DNA from: Symbiodinium kawagutii
Taxonomy: Eukaryota > Sar > Dinophyceae > Suessiales > Symbiodiniaceae
DNA: 64,000 nt
Direction of reading: 5' to 3'
NCBI GenBank assembly: GCA_009767595.1
Contig: VSDK01026352.1
Span: 80,387-144,386 of the forward strand
Both the position numbers and the translations under genes were made by a program. This document shows positions 44,755 to 57,429 of this stretch, one piece after another. Position 1 is the first letter of the stretch, and every line of letters begins with the position of its first letter. A model generated the notes under the pieces. It had not been told where the DNA came from. It did not search any database and saw nothing but the letters and a program-made list of their open reading frames with translations.

Positions 44755-45904
44755 TTCTGGTGTGTTTACTTCTTTCCATTCTCAATTCCAAGGCTTAATT
44801 TATAAAGCCTTGACATGACTTGATCATTCGGGTTTGACCCAGACCATATTGACATGAACAACTTGATTTTCAGTTTGGTGGTTTGACAACTCTGGTTGTT
44901 GTCGACTGTTTGGATTGTCATGTTTGATGTTGGCCAATCACTCTCGCCCGAGGGGCTTAGTGGGAAATTTTCCAGTTCCAGTTTGTGGTATGATGAAGGA
45001 GGTAAAGTCCATGGAACTAGTAGCTGATTAGAATCTCTTCCCATATGTTCCCACGCCTTGATGAGCTCAATGCATTTTTTCGTTGTCCAACTGTCAGGTT
45101 GAGCTCCCCAGCAAGTCGCATGGAAGATGCCAGAGAAGGTCCCTGTTGCACACAGCAAGTGTTGAATTTTCTGTGTCAGCTCTACAGATATCTATAATCA
45201 TCCATGCACACACTCAAGACGATGTCTTGAGAATGTCAGAAACTCAGATGGGGTTGTTACATGCGTGTTGCATACCATTGCGCACCATTGCACACCATGG
45301 GTGATATGTTTGTGACAAAGTTGCCAGGCGAGCAGCTCATACTGCCAGGAACTGCTGATGGTCAGGAGTCAACTTGGCCATGGAATTTGGATGAAGTATG
45401 ATGAAGTTGGTATATGGATTTTAAGTCTTTTTGTAGTGCCCTGGACACTCGCAGCATGGAAAATTTGAGGCAACCAGTAGCGATGCTCTCATTTCGCCAC
45501 GGCAGGAACCTGCCCGTTCCCCCATTTCAGATGGGCATCATCCTGGCGATGAGAGTGAGGCTGGGTTGGGCAGCCTCGCAGACAGAACACTTTGAAGGAG
45601 ACGATGACGATAGGCTGAAAGACAGTCCTGTGGCGACACTTTGTTACGGATGTCAGAAATACATGTTTCATCAGTTTTCATCATGTTTCCATCTTCAGTC
45701 TTTTTGAATCTTACAAGTTGTCCTGATGCATTACCTTTGCATTACAGGTTTCAGTTGACATAGTGCTGCTTCACAGGCTGATGAAACGAAGCCGTCAGAG
45801 GATGACTTGCCAGATGAAGAGAAGGCATTCTGAGAGTCAAGACGTGGCTTGAGAAGGAGTGACTTGAATGACTTGGAACGACTCGGAATGACCTGCAAGG
45901 CAAA

Positions 45905-46210
45905 TCCTTGGAGTTATCAAACCAAGAACCTGTGGCCTGTGGCAATATGTGGCAACTACATTTAGAGGGAGCATGTGGGCGCAAGCAACCAGCAGAATTC
46001 TGCAGGGTCACGCTACACAGAAGCCACTGCACATGGATCAGCCATGAAACTTGGCAGATCAATCTGAATCAGTTGCAGCTTTGCCACGCCCTGCTGGAGC
46101 TTGTTGAAACAGACCAGGCGGCGTTGCAGTGGGAGCGATATCGAGCTGAAAATCGAAGTCTGATCGGGGATATTTTCGAGGCAGAGGGGGAAGTCAGTCT
46201 TAGAATTCCC
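45905..46210 (+). CDS. Possible exon, helical segment
   Basis: Within a 199-codon open frame (45908-46507), the part after CTTGGCAG at 46054 reads LNQLQLCHALLELVETDQAA then WERYRAENRSLIGDIFEAEG, an amphipathic and charged helix. The rest of the frame looks like chance. The opposite strand is also open. Confidence 0.35.
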
Positions 46211-47105
46211 TGTCGCCGGACAGCATTTTTGTTTGAATGTTGGATGCAAATGCAAATCATGGCTACTTCAAGAGGTGGTAAAGCGATCCTGGCACCACCT
46301 TTGAGGGATCCATTTCCTTTTTTTGAGGTGCATAAGAAATCCATGTGTAAATCTATGGTCAGGGCCAGCTGCGAAGCCAGCTGCGATGCAGCTGTGGGCA
46401 TCACTCTTCCACTTTTGAACCCTGCCGCCCCTCATTCGCAAAAAGCGCAATCTAGTCTCCCACTTTTTTTAGGCTGCGGTTCGTTTCATTTGGGCAACAG
46501 ATGCTGACGTATCTAAATGTTGAACATGCAGCACGATCTAGAAAAAAACACAGATACGGAATGTAGAGCAACACAGCCGCTGGATTCTAACGTGCAAATA
46601 TTTGAGCCTTCTCCAACTAGACGCAGATAGCATCTCTCGCTCCACCACTGAGGCTATTTGAGCGTTCCGATTCCTTCCAATCACATGGACCGGTGTGAGT
46701 TGAAGGCGAACTGAGAACGCCACCAGAGTTTCCTTTTTCAAAACCCATGCCTCTTTTGTATTCTTTTGTGAAGGGTCGCCTAGTGAACTGACTTCAACCA
46801 GGGAAACCACCAATTTGGGGAGGTGATGGAGCCCTTTTGATTTGTCCAATGGAGCTGTTGGAGCTGCTTGGGTACCGTTGTCGGTGTGAAGGTTGTGTTC
46901 TTCCCCGCTTCATCCGACCATCGGCCATTGGTGCGCTATTCCGTTGCTTGGCGATGGACGGATCTTTTTCGGGATGCTTCCTTGGTACCAAACCGGGGAT
47001 GGGCCAAGATTAACGAACCAACAAACGGATAGGTGAACATCTCAACAGAGACCATAGTTTGATCATTTATGAGATGTTCCCCAATTGACCCATAGCCACA
47101 GGATT

Positions 47106-47276
47106 TCATACCGACTCTATCTGAGGCTTGTACATGTGTCGTTGAGCTAAGCCATTGCTTTCTTTTTCGAGCCAATGAACATCTTGCAACCAGATCTCAT
47201 TCACTCTGGCCAGTGCAAGTCCAAATCTTCTCCTAGGATGGTTTTCTTGTCCCTTTGCCATGTCATAGTTCCACAT
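47106..47276 (-). CDS. Small possible coding segment
   Basis: Read on the minus strand: 56 codons from ATG to TGA, with MAKGQENHPRRRFGLALARV and then NEIWLQDVHWLEKESNG. The other two minus frames are also partly open and coding-like, and minus frames continue to 46794. This could be a decayed gene or retroelement with frameshifts. No domain recognised. Confidence 0.3.
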   Translation of the reverse strand: MWNYDMAKGQENHPRRRFGLALARVNEIWLQDVHWLEKESNGLAQRHMYKPQIESV

Positions 47277-47744
47277 TCAATGGTCGATCGTTTTTTGGCA
47301 ACCAGTTGTGCAGACCCGGACCAAAATCCTGAAATAGGGATACATCAATGTATGATGTAATTTGATGTAAATTGATTTAATGCAAATCAATGTTGTTAAT
47401 TGCAGTTTTCAGATCTGGCTACAGCACTTGAAACATGCTTGAAACCAGAAAGAAATCAGCAGAGTCGGGTTTTCTTGCAGAATGGGCGGGGATAATGTCG
47501 AGTGTCGGGAAAGCTGCCACCAGATCTGAAGTTGTCGAAGTTTCAGCTTCGCTCTGCCTGCATGGGTCACTTAGGTGGCTGTGCCAAAGTCCAGTACTGC
47601 TAAACGTGTGGAACTAAAGCTGCAGAGACGGTGAAGATTGTTGACGTCCTCAACTTCGCTCTCACATACTCGAACAACTGATCTCTACTTTTGTAAGTAT
47701 ACAAGTGATACTGTCATCAAATCTGCTGCGGTCTAACGGATGTG

Positions 47745-48165
47745 TAATGCGCTGCGATGTAATATATGTACATGACTGTGACATATGTATGTATTTCAAT
47801 GTATTTCATGCACGCGTGTACTTGTACGTACACATAACATATGCATGTGACTCTATGTACGTACATGTACATGTAGACGTCTGTATGCATGTATGTCAGT
47901 ATGTGCATCCATGTATATACCTGCATGTATGTGAATTTGGATGTACTTGAATTGAATGTCCTTTAGTATGTATGTCCGTACATGATTCTAGGCGTGTATA
48001 TTTGGATGTATGTACTTTGTACGAAATGTATGTATATTTGTATACATGTGTATTGAATGCCGGCATGTACAATGCAAGTATACAGACACACGCACACAGA
48101 CACAGACACACACACACACGCACACATTTGTACATATGTCAATCTATGTAGATGTAATATAATGC
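47745..48165. repeat. TG/TA-rich degenerate repeat (ATGTATGTAC type)
   Basis: ATGTATGT and GTACATGT words over about 400 bp, then (CA)n near 48085-48125. No gene. Confidence 0.85.
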
Positions 48166-48217
48166 ATGCGTACACACATGCAAGGAATTGAACATACAAA
48201 GCAGCGTGGCCAGCTAG

Positions 48218-48493
48218 TTATGCAAATGTCGAGAGTCCTAAAGGTGAGCTGCGTTCGATGATTCTCCTTGCTGCGAACTGATGCTGCTGCACGGTGTACA
48301 TGTGCACTTTTTGTCCTTGTTGCCAAGATCTTGACCGAAGCTTTAGCTTGTTCTTTTCCTCCCCTCTGAAGGATACATTCTTCATCGAGCTCTTTCTCCT
48401 ATCCACCCGCAAGTGGGTACCGGGTAGCAGTGACTTCTGTGTCGCCCCTGTTCTCACTTTCGGTGCGGACTTGGGCCGATGTTGGGCCGCCAA
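48218..48493 (-). CDS. Possible minus-strand coding segment, basic and Ser-rich
   Basis: 91 codons on the minus strand, with RPKSAPKVRTGATQKSLLPG and RRKSSMKNVSFRGEEKNKLK. Basic Ser-rich text of this type occurs in linkers of signalling and cytoskeletal proteins. A second minus frame reads plausibly near 48420-48520. The plus strand is open too. Confidence 0.3.
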   Translation of the reverse strand: MAAQHRPKSAPKVRTGATQKSLLPGTHLRVDRRKSSMKNVSFRGEEKNKLKLRSRSWQQGQKVHMYTVQQHQFAARRIIERSSPLGLSTFA

Positions 48494-48705
48494 ATGTTGT
48501 CCGTGTGTCAGCTGTTTTGGGTGTTCAAAAAAACATCTCTCAAAAACCCTGAAACAGGAATTCTAGACACATGAACGCCACCTGCAACTAATGCCCTGCC
48601 TCTTCAGCACAGACAGATTTTTTGGTACCCTGCAATTAGTTGTGAGATCGCGAAGAGGTTGAGTTAATGCGTACAGACTTGGAGTATTCTTCATGTGTGC
48701 CCTGG

Positions 48706-48782
48706 TCTCTCTCTCTCTCTCTCTCTCCCGCCCTCCTCCTGCCTTCCTCTCCCTCTTTCTTCCCCTCTCTCTCTCTCTCACT
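48706..48782. repeat. (CT)n microsatellite
   Basis: CTCTCTCT runs interrupted by CCTCCTGCC-type pyrimidine stretches. Confidence 0.95.
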
Positions 48783-49309
48783 GTTTGCATCTTTCTTTTC
48801 CAATGTACTGTTGGGGAATGGCACATATACGCATACATGGTTGTGTATATATATGATAATACCTATATTTAGTTACATGGATGTATAAATATATAATATG
48901 CGAGGATGTATGTGCATGTTGCGCTTCGATCAGTGGACAGGTAGATAGATGCGTCCATCAGAATATTTGCAAACAGAAACATGCAGGTAGACCGGCAAAG
49001 TGAGATCAGACCACTTGAACCTGCAATGAGACAGAGCAGGGATTGCACATTTGGCCAATGGTTTGCGTCGAAACTTTCCACTGGGGGACGTAAATTGCAA
49101 CTGCACACAGTGGCCGAGGTTTGGAACTGACGCTTGCGCGGCAACTTCCAACCTCATCATTCCTCTTAGCAGAGGCGACGGACCGAAGGGTTGCACCAAG
49201 AGCATGGAGGGCAAAGGATAGCAATCTTTATTTTTTCCGCATATTTGTATATGATAGATGTATGCGAATATTTGATTTTTCATAATGTGTGTGTACATAC
49301 AGATTTTTT

Positions 49310-51045
49310 ACATATATGTGTATAAAGGTGGTTTTTTAATACATCTTTCCCCTTGTCTATATTTCTATGGATTCAACATTGGTGCATTCTCCATTTGGCT
49401 TGAGCTTTGAATTTCTTTGGCTTCCTGGCCTGCTCACATGAGCGGCTGGGCTCACAACCCCTCTAGCTCAATCAAACTGCATAAGGAGCAAACAAATACG
49501 ATCAGAGATGGAAGTCAACGGTTCCAACAACAACAATGACAGAAGACAATGGGCAAGCGCAGGAGCAAAACGACCAAAACAGCTTTACCAGCCTTGCCCT
49601 CTAATCAACCCTCTGTCAGAAGCGCGAAGTTGACATCTACGCAGAAATGCACAGGCATTCTTCCCAGTGCCTGCCTTGTGTGTCTTCGATATTCCCCTTA
49701 TGACCACACCACCAGCTGCAAATAGAATGTCCTGTGCATCAACAAACAATCAACACAATCACAATTGCTCTAAGAACAACAGCAACATCACCATCAACAA
49801 CAACAATAGCAACAACCATGACTGCGATTGGTTGAAAGAACTGCAAATGGCAAGGAGGGCAAAGACAGACACACCATCAAGCAATACCAGAAACCGCAGC
49901 CACATGCAGTGACATTTGTGAGAACTCCAGAGTCACAAAACAACTATTTCCTATGGGTTGGCAGTTTCATTCCAGTTGCTCAACTCTATGCATCAGGTCT
50001 ATCGAAGCCGCATCCACAGGTGGGCACATTTGATGGAATCGGGTGCACAACCCGCATGTGCTCCTTATTTGTTCTAGGTGGTAGTTTTGATGTCACATTG
50101 AACAAACATTGAAAACATTCCAAAGATTCCAGTCGTTGTTTGAATGTCTCTGACGTAATTGGTCTTGTACAGGTGCTAGGAAGAAAGTCTGCAGCATGAT
50201 CTCACCGAGTGTTCTTCCTTTGCGATCGCCAGATATTTAGAGCCAAACTTGCCTCTGTCGGATGCGCCGGCCTCATGAGTTTGGACACGAACTTTGATCT
50301 CAAATTATTGCTGCATTAGGAATGGAAAGACCCTGTCAATGAAGCGGGCTACATCTGATACCATTTTGATCCATTTTGCAGCTTATAAAGAGATGAACTC
50401 TTTCAAACACTTTATTTGATTTGATGTTCCCTACAGAGGCAAGATGGGTGGGGTCGCAACCAAATATCCATGCGCTCCACTTGCCACTAAACCGAGGTAA
50501 GGGCGGATGATGATCTTGTAGCTTTCGAGGTACAGCAAAATGCACAGGTGCAGCATAGCATGACAGTCATGCGATGTGCTTCATTTTCAAAGGCAAGGAT
50601 GGCAAGGCCAGATTTAAGCTCTACAGAATTTCTTGAAAGATCCCAGTTTCGGCAATAGACTGTTTGAATTGCGCACGGAATTTGCCGAACTTGCCTACCA
50701 AAGCATCCAAGGCTGCAAAGTTCGCACATCCAGCATCAATGTATTATCGACATCGGCAAGTGCATCTATGACGAATGAATATCTTTGTGTCCAAGATGAC
50801 ACTTTGGATGTTTTTTAAATGTTTTTATGATGTTTCGATGTTTTGTTTGAAGGGACACCTCTGGCTTTAATGTGCATGTCATCGGCCAGGATCTCATGGA
50901 ATTTCAACGCGAGCTGATGGGCATCCAGCAGCCTCAGGACCATGCAGAGGCTTCACGAGTCTTCCACGTTTGGAATGCTACATGATCAGAAGTCCAACAA
51001 AGTCCAAGATGAGAAGATGCAGAAGTCCATGTACAAAATCTGCAT
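49310..51045. other. No supported gene; AAC-rich stretch at 49730-49820
   Basis: CAACAACAACAAT-type triplets occur in the middle. Open frames of 60-90 codons exist on both strands (49667-49912, 50487-50729) without partner exons or family resemblance. Confidence 0.4.
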
Positions 51046-51055
51046 CTCTCTCCCT

Positions 51056-51068
51056 CCCTCTCTCTCTG

Positions 51069-51126
<58 letters not shown>

Positions 51127-51205
51127 ATATCTATATCTAGATAAACACATATATATATAATATCTATATCTAAATAAGCATATATATATAGATAGATAGA
51201 TATGT
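51056..51205. repeat. TATC tetranucleotide microsatellite and AT-rich flank
   Basis: Sixteen or more TATC units, then two copies of the word ATATCTATATCTA in an AT-rich tract ending in GATA repeats. Confidence 0.96.
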
Positions 51206-51949
51206 ATGTCTATTATGTATTATATACAGTACAGAGTTGGGCCCATTTGGGTCCCTTTCCCGTGGCCTCACGAGGAATAAGACTTTATGTCGGGGATGCC
51301 TTCGATCCATTCCATCAGGAAGCAGTCTTGCAAAGATGAAACAAATCTTCATATTTCTTCAGTAGACCAAGTCAGCTTTCACAAATCTTCATGAGACTCT
51401 CGACGTCTCTTGACCCATCCTGGCCACGGCATGCCACCATAACCTTGCACCATTCTGCACTCCAGAAAATTCGCAAAGATGCCTCAGCAATCCTAAGAGT
51501 ATCTTAACACATCTATTCATACACCTTAAACAAATAAATATATGTGTATATATAGAGATTATTGCAATAAACACATATACATGATGTATATATATAGATA
51601 TGACAGTGTATATGTATCTAACATATAGAGATGTTTGGGTACCTAAAGGATGCAATTGTTTGTCCTGAGCCTGAGTGCTCCAGGATCCCGTCGAAGGGAC
51701 AGAGGTCTTGACAATTCAGGTGCCACAGTGGTTGGTGAATGGAGGATCTATGAGGACCTATGAGGATCTCTGAGGATCTGTTTGAAGTTCAAAACAGAAA
51801 GTGCATCAGTGCATACAACATTGCAAGGCACAATAGAAATGAGTTACTGATTTTGAAGCCATAGAACCTTCCACAAGAAAAGCCATGGAATATAGAGAGC
51901 TTGCTGCTTGCCCCTGCTGGCTGTGTTGTGAAAAACTTTCGTTGCGCAG

Positions 51950-52025
51950 GTGATGCACCGACACGTAGTGGACGTGTGTCGTCCAGATGGCCATACGTGG
52001 GCGCAACGCCGGGAGGTGCGAAGAC
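51950..52025 (+). CDS. Probable exon, basic segment
   Basis: Acceptor GTTGCGCAG and a near-consensus donor, AGAC|GTGAGT. Reads VMHRHVVDVCRPDGHTWAQR in phase 0. Its partner exons were not found. A second segment downstream, 52348-52429, reads VPHNVPVELVVCEDIKLDL after TCTGTTGCAG, but the phases do not match directly. Confidence 0.45.
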
Positions 52026-52082
52026 GTGAGTGGTTGGACATACGCTGAAGGAATGGCTATGGGTCACCATAGGTCGCGAATC

Positions 52083-52166
52083 ATCCAAGAAAGGGAAGAA
52101 AGGGAAGAAAGGGAAGAAAGGGAAGAAAGGGGTAGGTGTGAAAGGTGTGAAAGGTGTGAAAGCAGG
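52083..52166. repeat. Two short tandem repeats (GGGAAGAAA and AGGTGTGAA)
   Basis: Four to five GGGAAGAAA units directly followed by three AGGTGTGAA units, all with 9-bp periods and purine-rich on the plus strand. Confidence 0.93.
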
Positions 52167-52857
52167 CGAACATACCAACAGCGCGACAGAGCTCGACTAG
52201 TTTGGTAATGGGATGTGAACAGCCAGAGGTCCAGGACCCAATAGGATGGTCACCATGTAAGTGTCAGATGTGTGACCGCAATCATCAAAAAAAATATTCG
52301 CAAAGAATTTGGAAGGTTCTTCGGACACAATTTGTGTTCTGTTGCAGGGATGTCCCACACAATGTTCCGGTCGAACTAGTAGTTTGTGAAGATATTAAAT
52401 TGGACTTGAACATCCAGATGAATGCTTGACGTGGGGTTGCTTCAAGATGATCTGGCTCCAGACATTTCTAGACTCTGTTTATTGCAAAATATTGGAACTA
52501 TTTGGTCAACCCAGAAGCTGTTTGGACTTGAGAACTGGACCCACATATTATGCTGGAAGGTTCACCCAGAACTGACTGCATATCGTCACGCAGATCAGAT
52601 TCGGCAGCAAATTGCCTGGGTATCATCAGTATCTTCTTTCGAGACCAGACCACGATGCTGTGAGCCCAGAGCTGCCAAAGTGCCGGGGCATGCACAGCCA
52701 ACCACTTGAACGCGGCTGCCTACAGGTGTTTGGTATGCCTTTTCTGATGAGTGGTGATCTGAGACTGAACATTCATCACTTCCGGGAATCACAGGATCTT
52801 ACAAATCAGAAGCAGCAGCAAGAGTGTGCAGCTGCCTTCATCGGCATAGTGGAAGGC

Positions 52858-52970
52858 ATGTATCTGTATATGCTGTATATGCTGTATATGTATGTTTACT
52901 TATGTTTATATGTATGTATGTAAATAGATGCGTTAAAATATGTATATATATATATGTAAATATATATATG

Positions 52971-53002
<32 letters not shown>

Positions 53003-53012
53003 CATATTGAAC
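52858..53012. repeat. AT-rich ATGTATAT/(TA)n tract
   Basis: ATGCTGTAT units that become ATATATATGTA runs. Confidence 0.93.
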
Positions 53013-53028
53013 AAAATTGGTATCACAG

Positions 53029-53178
53029 TTCTGGTTGCCATGGAACCATGCTATCCTGGGCCCAGAGAAGGAGATGTGGATAGGGCAGCTCCTGTTCTTG
53101 CTATCCCTCAATCACTATGCTCAGATTGCTCAGCTGCTGCTTCAACTTGGAGTTATGCAACGCTTCACGACGCTTTAG
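53029..53178 (+). CDS. Possible exon, two competing frames
   Basis: After the acceptor GGTATCACAG one frame reads FWLPWNHAILGPEKEMWIGQ and then a Leu-rich helix ending at a stop at 53178. The other frame reads CYPGPREGDVDRAAPVLAIP and runs to 53231. Both are plausible. No family recognised. Confidence 0.35.
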   Translation, partial: FWLPWNHAILGPEKEMWIGQLLFLLSLNHYAQIAQLLLQLGVMQRFTTL

Positions 53179-54261
53179 CCGCATATGGGCCAGCAAACTC
53201 GACTAAGTTCGCGGCATTCTTGTTCTTCTAGTCACTATGGGTTCTCATGGAACGTCAGATCTTCGCGCAGAGTTTGGTCTTGCATACTTTTGCGTGACGA
53301 ACTGAGGAAATGCTGATGATACATGCGGAAAGGCTGGAGTTGTGGATGGAAGGTTTGATGGAAGGTTTGATTTGATTTTGCGTGGATCCTTTGTCAGAAA
53401 CATTCAAGCAAAGCGGCGTTGGACCACACATGCAACCTTTATCAACCTTTTCTATTTCTTTTCTGAGTTTTAGTCTTGAAAAGCTATGGTTTTACTATTT
53501 ACACCCAGCTGGGCAAGCAAAAATGGTTCGAATTTTCAGAGTTTCCCTTGGCTGCAGGTATTTGAAGCCTGGACATGGAAGGGCAAGTGGTCAGGCCAGC
53601 TTCATGGGAGTCAGAGAGCATAGAGGAAGCATCGTGAGCTCACTGTGCAGTGACCACCGATCATTGAAAAAAGTGATTGAACAAATAAGGATTTCATTTT
53701 TCTTATTTTGTTTCCGTTGTTTAAAGATATGTAATTCAAAATGTGGATTTCGGACTCCAACCACTTAGCAGGTACCCTTTGTGGCCCGCATTGTCAACTC
53801 GTCGGGAACTACCTGTGGTGCATGCGACCGAAAGAACTGTACAGGCGCGGAAGACAGGTGGGACGGGTCCTGGATGTTTTAATTTTGAACCGTCGGCATT
53901 CATAGGCTACTTTCATTTGTCATTATTTTATCATTGGCTGATTTTTCATTTTCGACACCCAGCTTTGCCTCCTAAACACATGTGTATACTAAAGAAACAC
54001 ACTACATACATGTGTATCGCTGGGTACTTATGTCTTAATGTGTGTGTATTTATCGGGTCTGACCGAACGAAATGCAAAGCGATGTAGATGCAATTTCATG
54101 TTCTGTAATGCAGAGTCTCCGCAGTGCAATCCCCACATACCTACATAGCTGCATACCTACATACCTACATAGTTAATAATTACCCACATTCATTCATTCT
54201 TAGATTCATTCTTAAATTCATGCATGATTCATGAGTATAGATTGATATATTGTATACATAG

Positions 54262-55999
54262 ATGATGCACCTGAAGCCGAAGGAATTGTTGTGCCTGGAC
54301 TCCCTGTGCCTTCAGCCAGGCTGCTTGTTGTCGAAAGGTCCAGCAAGGCTTCGCTTAAGAGCCCAAGACCTAAGGACAGGTGGCGACCTTCGCTTTCTGA
54401 TAGTTGGTTGGTGGTTTGTGAATCAATGGCTAATGGTTGATAATAATGGTTGATGATAATCCGCGGCTGCTAGACTCGGTCCAAGTCTAATCTCACTAAC
54501 CCCTGACACAGGTGGTGGGGAAAGCAAGCGCAACGTGAGACATGCAACTGACAATAAACAATGGACGTGCGACTAAAAAACGATGCTTGATGATGATGGT
54601 CAATGGTTCCATTAGCCGCAGTTGAGGTTACTTTCGCATTGCTACGCAAAATTTGAACCAAATCAGTTGCCTCTTCCAAGGCTGGATTATTTACCAGCAG
54701 CACTGCTACGATTTATGTGGCGTCAGCAGCCAAGCGCAGCCAAGCTCACTTGCCTTCCGCCACGGCGAAAACCCCATTCCAAAGTGCACCAGTGAAGCTC
54801 GTCATGGCGATTTCTAAGGCTTGACTGGGTGGATTCGTCGTTGTATCACAAAGAGGCATGGCAACTGGCAACTTTTTAAAGCATGCGTTAAGATGAGTCA
54901 AGTCACTTACTCAGAGCTACTCTGAGTCACTCTGCTGTACTCTATGTACTTTGCGAGTCTTTTTGTGCAAAGATGAGTTCCAATGCCCCTTGACACGGCT
55001 TCTTTAGGGTTGCTTTTCCAGGACTACATCGACTCCAAAGACGAGGCTGGCGCTGAGGCGCGCATGAAGTAAAAGTAAGGAATGAAATGTGAGAAGGTGG
55101 ATTTGGAATCTGGATTCTTCATGATTCTTCCAAATTCATTGGATACTTCTTTCAGCAATTTGGAAGAATTTGCATTTTGTAAGCATTGGATTTGCATTCT
55201 TTGGATTGTGAAGTTGGTATGGGAAAGAATGAAACTATCGGACCAACTTGTTGGTAACTTCCATGATTATGGATTACAATTATATACTATTGGATTAGTT
55301 ACAAGGGAATGAATGGCTCGGAATCGCTTGTTGCTATCGTGGGACAGCAACCGTAGCATCTCAAAGGCCACCGCAGAGGAAGATGCCACGGATGCGGAGG
55401 CGCGAAAGACCGACCAGATCGGCCAGCACATGCAGTGATCTGAAGACACCATTTATAATTGATATAGATGATTTATATTGGGTAATATATCTATATAAAT
55501 CAATTTATTGTCTTGGTTATTTGTTTGACTCCTTTACAGGTTTTGTAAACAGCAACTTTGGTTCATGATGCGGAATCTTCTAGTAAAGTTAGCTTGGACA
55601 CCCTTTTCATCGTCCATACATGTCCGAACCTTAAAAGTTTAAACTTGACTAGACTAGACTCTAGTGATTGGGCTGTCAAGCTAGACCACACTCCACCGAC
55701 TTAATTACTGATGCCACAAATTTTGAAGGATAGGGGTATTCATTTTCGGGTACAGGGCCCATCCCACAGGGAAGCACAAGCATCCACAAGTGTCCAACCG
55801 TTTTGGTCCCAGCGTACTGGTAGGCAAACAGAAGATAATAGATAGAATCAAAAAAAGGTTTCTTAGATATCTTAAACCTGAAGTGCTACATAGATATTCG
55901 CTTGGACATTGGAGACCCGGCACGCAGCGCTGGGAGGCCTCCAAATTCGTTCCTTTGAGCGCGTGCATCGATGCCTTTGCAGAGGCAGAAGAGCTCAAG
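54262..55999 (+). CDS. Unidentified acidic protein, four phase-matched exons
   Basis: Exons: 54262-54374 (acceptor ATACATAG; DDAPEAEGIVVPGLPVPSAR; GA donor AAG|GACAGG), 55022-55068 (acceptor CTTTTCCAG; DYIDSKDEAGAEARM; donor AA|GTAAAA), 55348-55434 (acceptor GGGACAG; SISKATAEEDATDAEARKTD; donor CA|GTGATC) and 55915-55999 (acceptor CATTGGAG; QRWEASKFVPLSACIDAFAE; donor AAG|GTGTGG). All three joins are in phase, which is strong evidence for a real gene with ends outside the found exons. The chain is acidic and Ala-rich. No family recognised. A further exon near 57290-57392 (SDAIRRYRFHFSGEHFEK) may belong to it. Confidence 0.6.
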
Positions 56000-56597
56000 G
56001 TGTGGGATGGGAATGGGAAAGGACTCGAAAGGAGTGGAAAGAAAGTGGAAAGGAGAAGAATAGAAAAGGAGTAGAAAAGGAGTAGGAGAAATAAGGAGAA
56101 GAATAAATTCGCAAAATTTCGCAAAGGAGTGGAGTTGATTCGCAAGGCGGGCTTTTGGATGCTTTTGGCTCGGACTCGATTCAAAGAGCTGTGTGTCTCC
56201 CCTTGTGCTGGTCACAGCTTGCTGACTTGCTGGTTGCTGGTAGCCCTGACCTGCCCAGGAGATCAAGTGTGACAAGTGTGGGGACCTCACAAATAGAGAG
56301 AGAGAGAGTGAAGCATGTGACACTTGTCACATCTTGTCACTCACGCGATGTCCTTCGTCTTACAGTCGATTTAATGACAATAGATGGCAGATGAGTCTTG
56401 GAAATCAATTGAATGTCCCTGCTGTTTGCGACCTTGCATGGCAGTGCTAACTTATCTACTCTTTGCAATGCATGAAATGCAGCACAGCTCAGGCAAGGTT
56501 GCAGTTGATGCGACGAAGAAGATGGAATCTTGAAGCAAGTGAAATACAGTAGGAAGTATTGGGCAGTTCGGTAAACCATGAAAAATCAGAGGATGTA

Positions 56598-56624
56598 TAA
56601 TATAATATATATATATATATATGT
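56598..56624. repeat. (TA)n microsatellite
   Basis: A short ATATATAT run. Confidence 0.95.
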
Positions 56625-57289
56625 TATGCTATCCTAAAGTCCGCACCTGCCAAGCCGCTAGACATGGCGTATCTTTTGACTATCTTTTGGTTTGGTCATC
56701 TCAGACAGCATGGCAATGACTTCAATACGTTGAAGCTAATGAAAGAGTCTCAACAACCGCATACCATTTATTTCTGTTGTGATTCACAGTCACGATTCTC
56801 CCAAGTGTGCTGATAGCAGGCAAGAAGTTGCAGTACCCAATGGCCCAATGGGCTCCCCTGACGGCTGAAAGAATCTCAGGGCAACTGGAACTTTCCCACG
56901 CTGCCAGCGACTTCCAATCGCCGTTCAAAAACCGATCAGACAAAATCAAAACTCTTCACCGCTTCCTCCATAGAATGCGCATGATAAGCCTGATGCTGAT
57001 AGTTGCAGCAGCATCCATTGATAATGCTTGCAGGAGTCTGTGCCCCGTTGAACTCAGGATATTTGGCGAGAGCCAGATTTGCTTGTCCTCCACATCAAGA
57101 GGCAAGTTCACTATCCAGTCAAGGGCGACTGCGAACAGTGCACATGTTCCGTCATGGCTCGCACACCTGCTGATACTACCACGGCGCACCATGGAACTTT
57201 TCATTTAGTAGCCACTGTGCAGGATCTACCACGATTGAAACTGGCACCAGTTTGTGCTATGTCAAAGTCCTTGCCAGTAGCAGTAAAGG

Positions 57290-57392
57290 TGATGAGTGAT
57301 GCAATTCGTCGCTACAGGTTTCACTTCAGCGGTGAACATTTTGAGAAGATCTCCACTCCAGTTCAGGCGAAGAATGTGCGGCAAAAGGTCTG
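57290..57392 (+). CDS. Possible exon
   Basis: Reads VMSDAIRRYRFHFSGEHFEK and then ISTPVQAKNVRQKV to a stop, within a 104-codon frame that begins at 57079. Lies on the same strand as the acidic gene upstream. The opposite strand is partly open. Confidence 0.35.
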
Positions 57393-57429
57393 AGGTTGAC
57401 ACAGTTACTTGGGTACACCAACTGGCGGA

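Noticed and set aside
46936..47175. Copia-like reverse transcriptase hint (YPFVGSLILA)
   Set aside because: Only a short resemblance; no catalytic YxDD or RNase H motif nearby.
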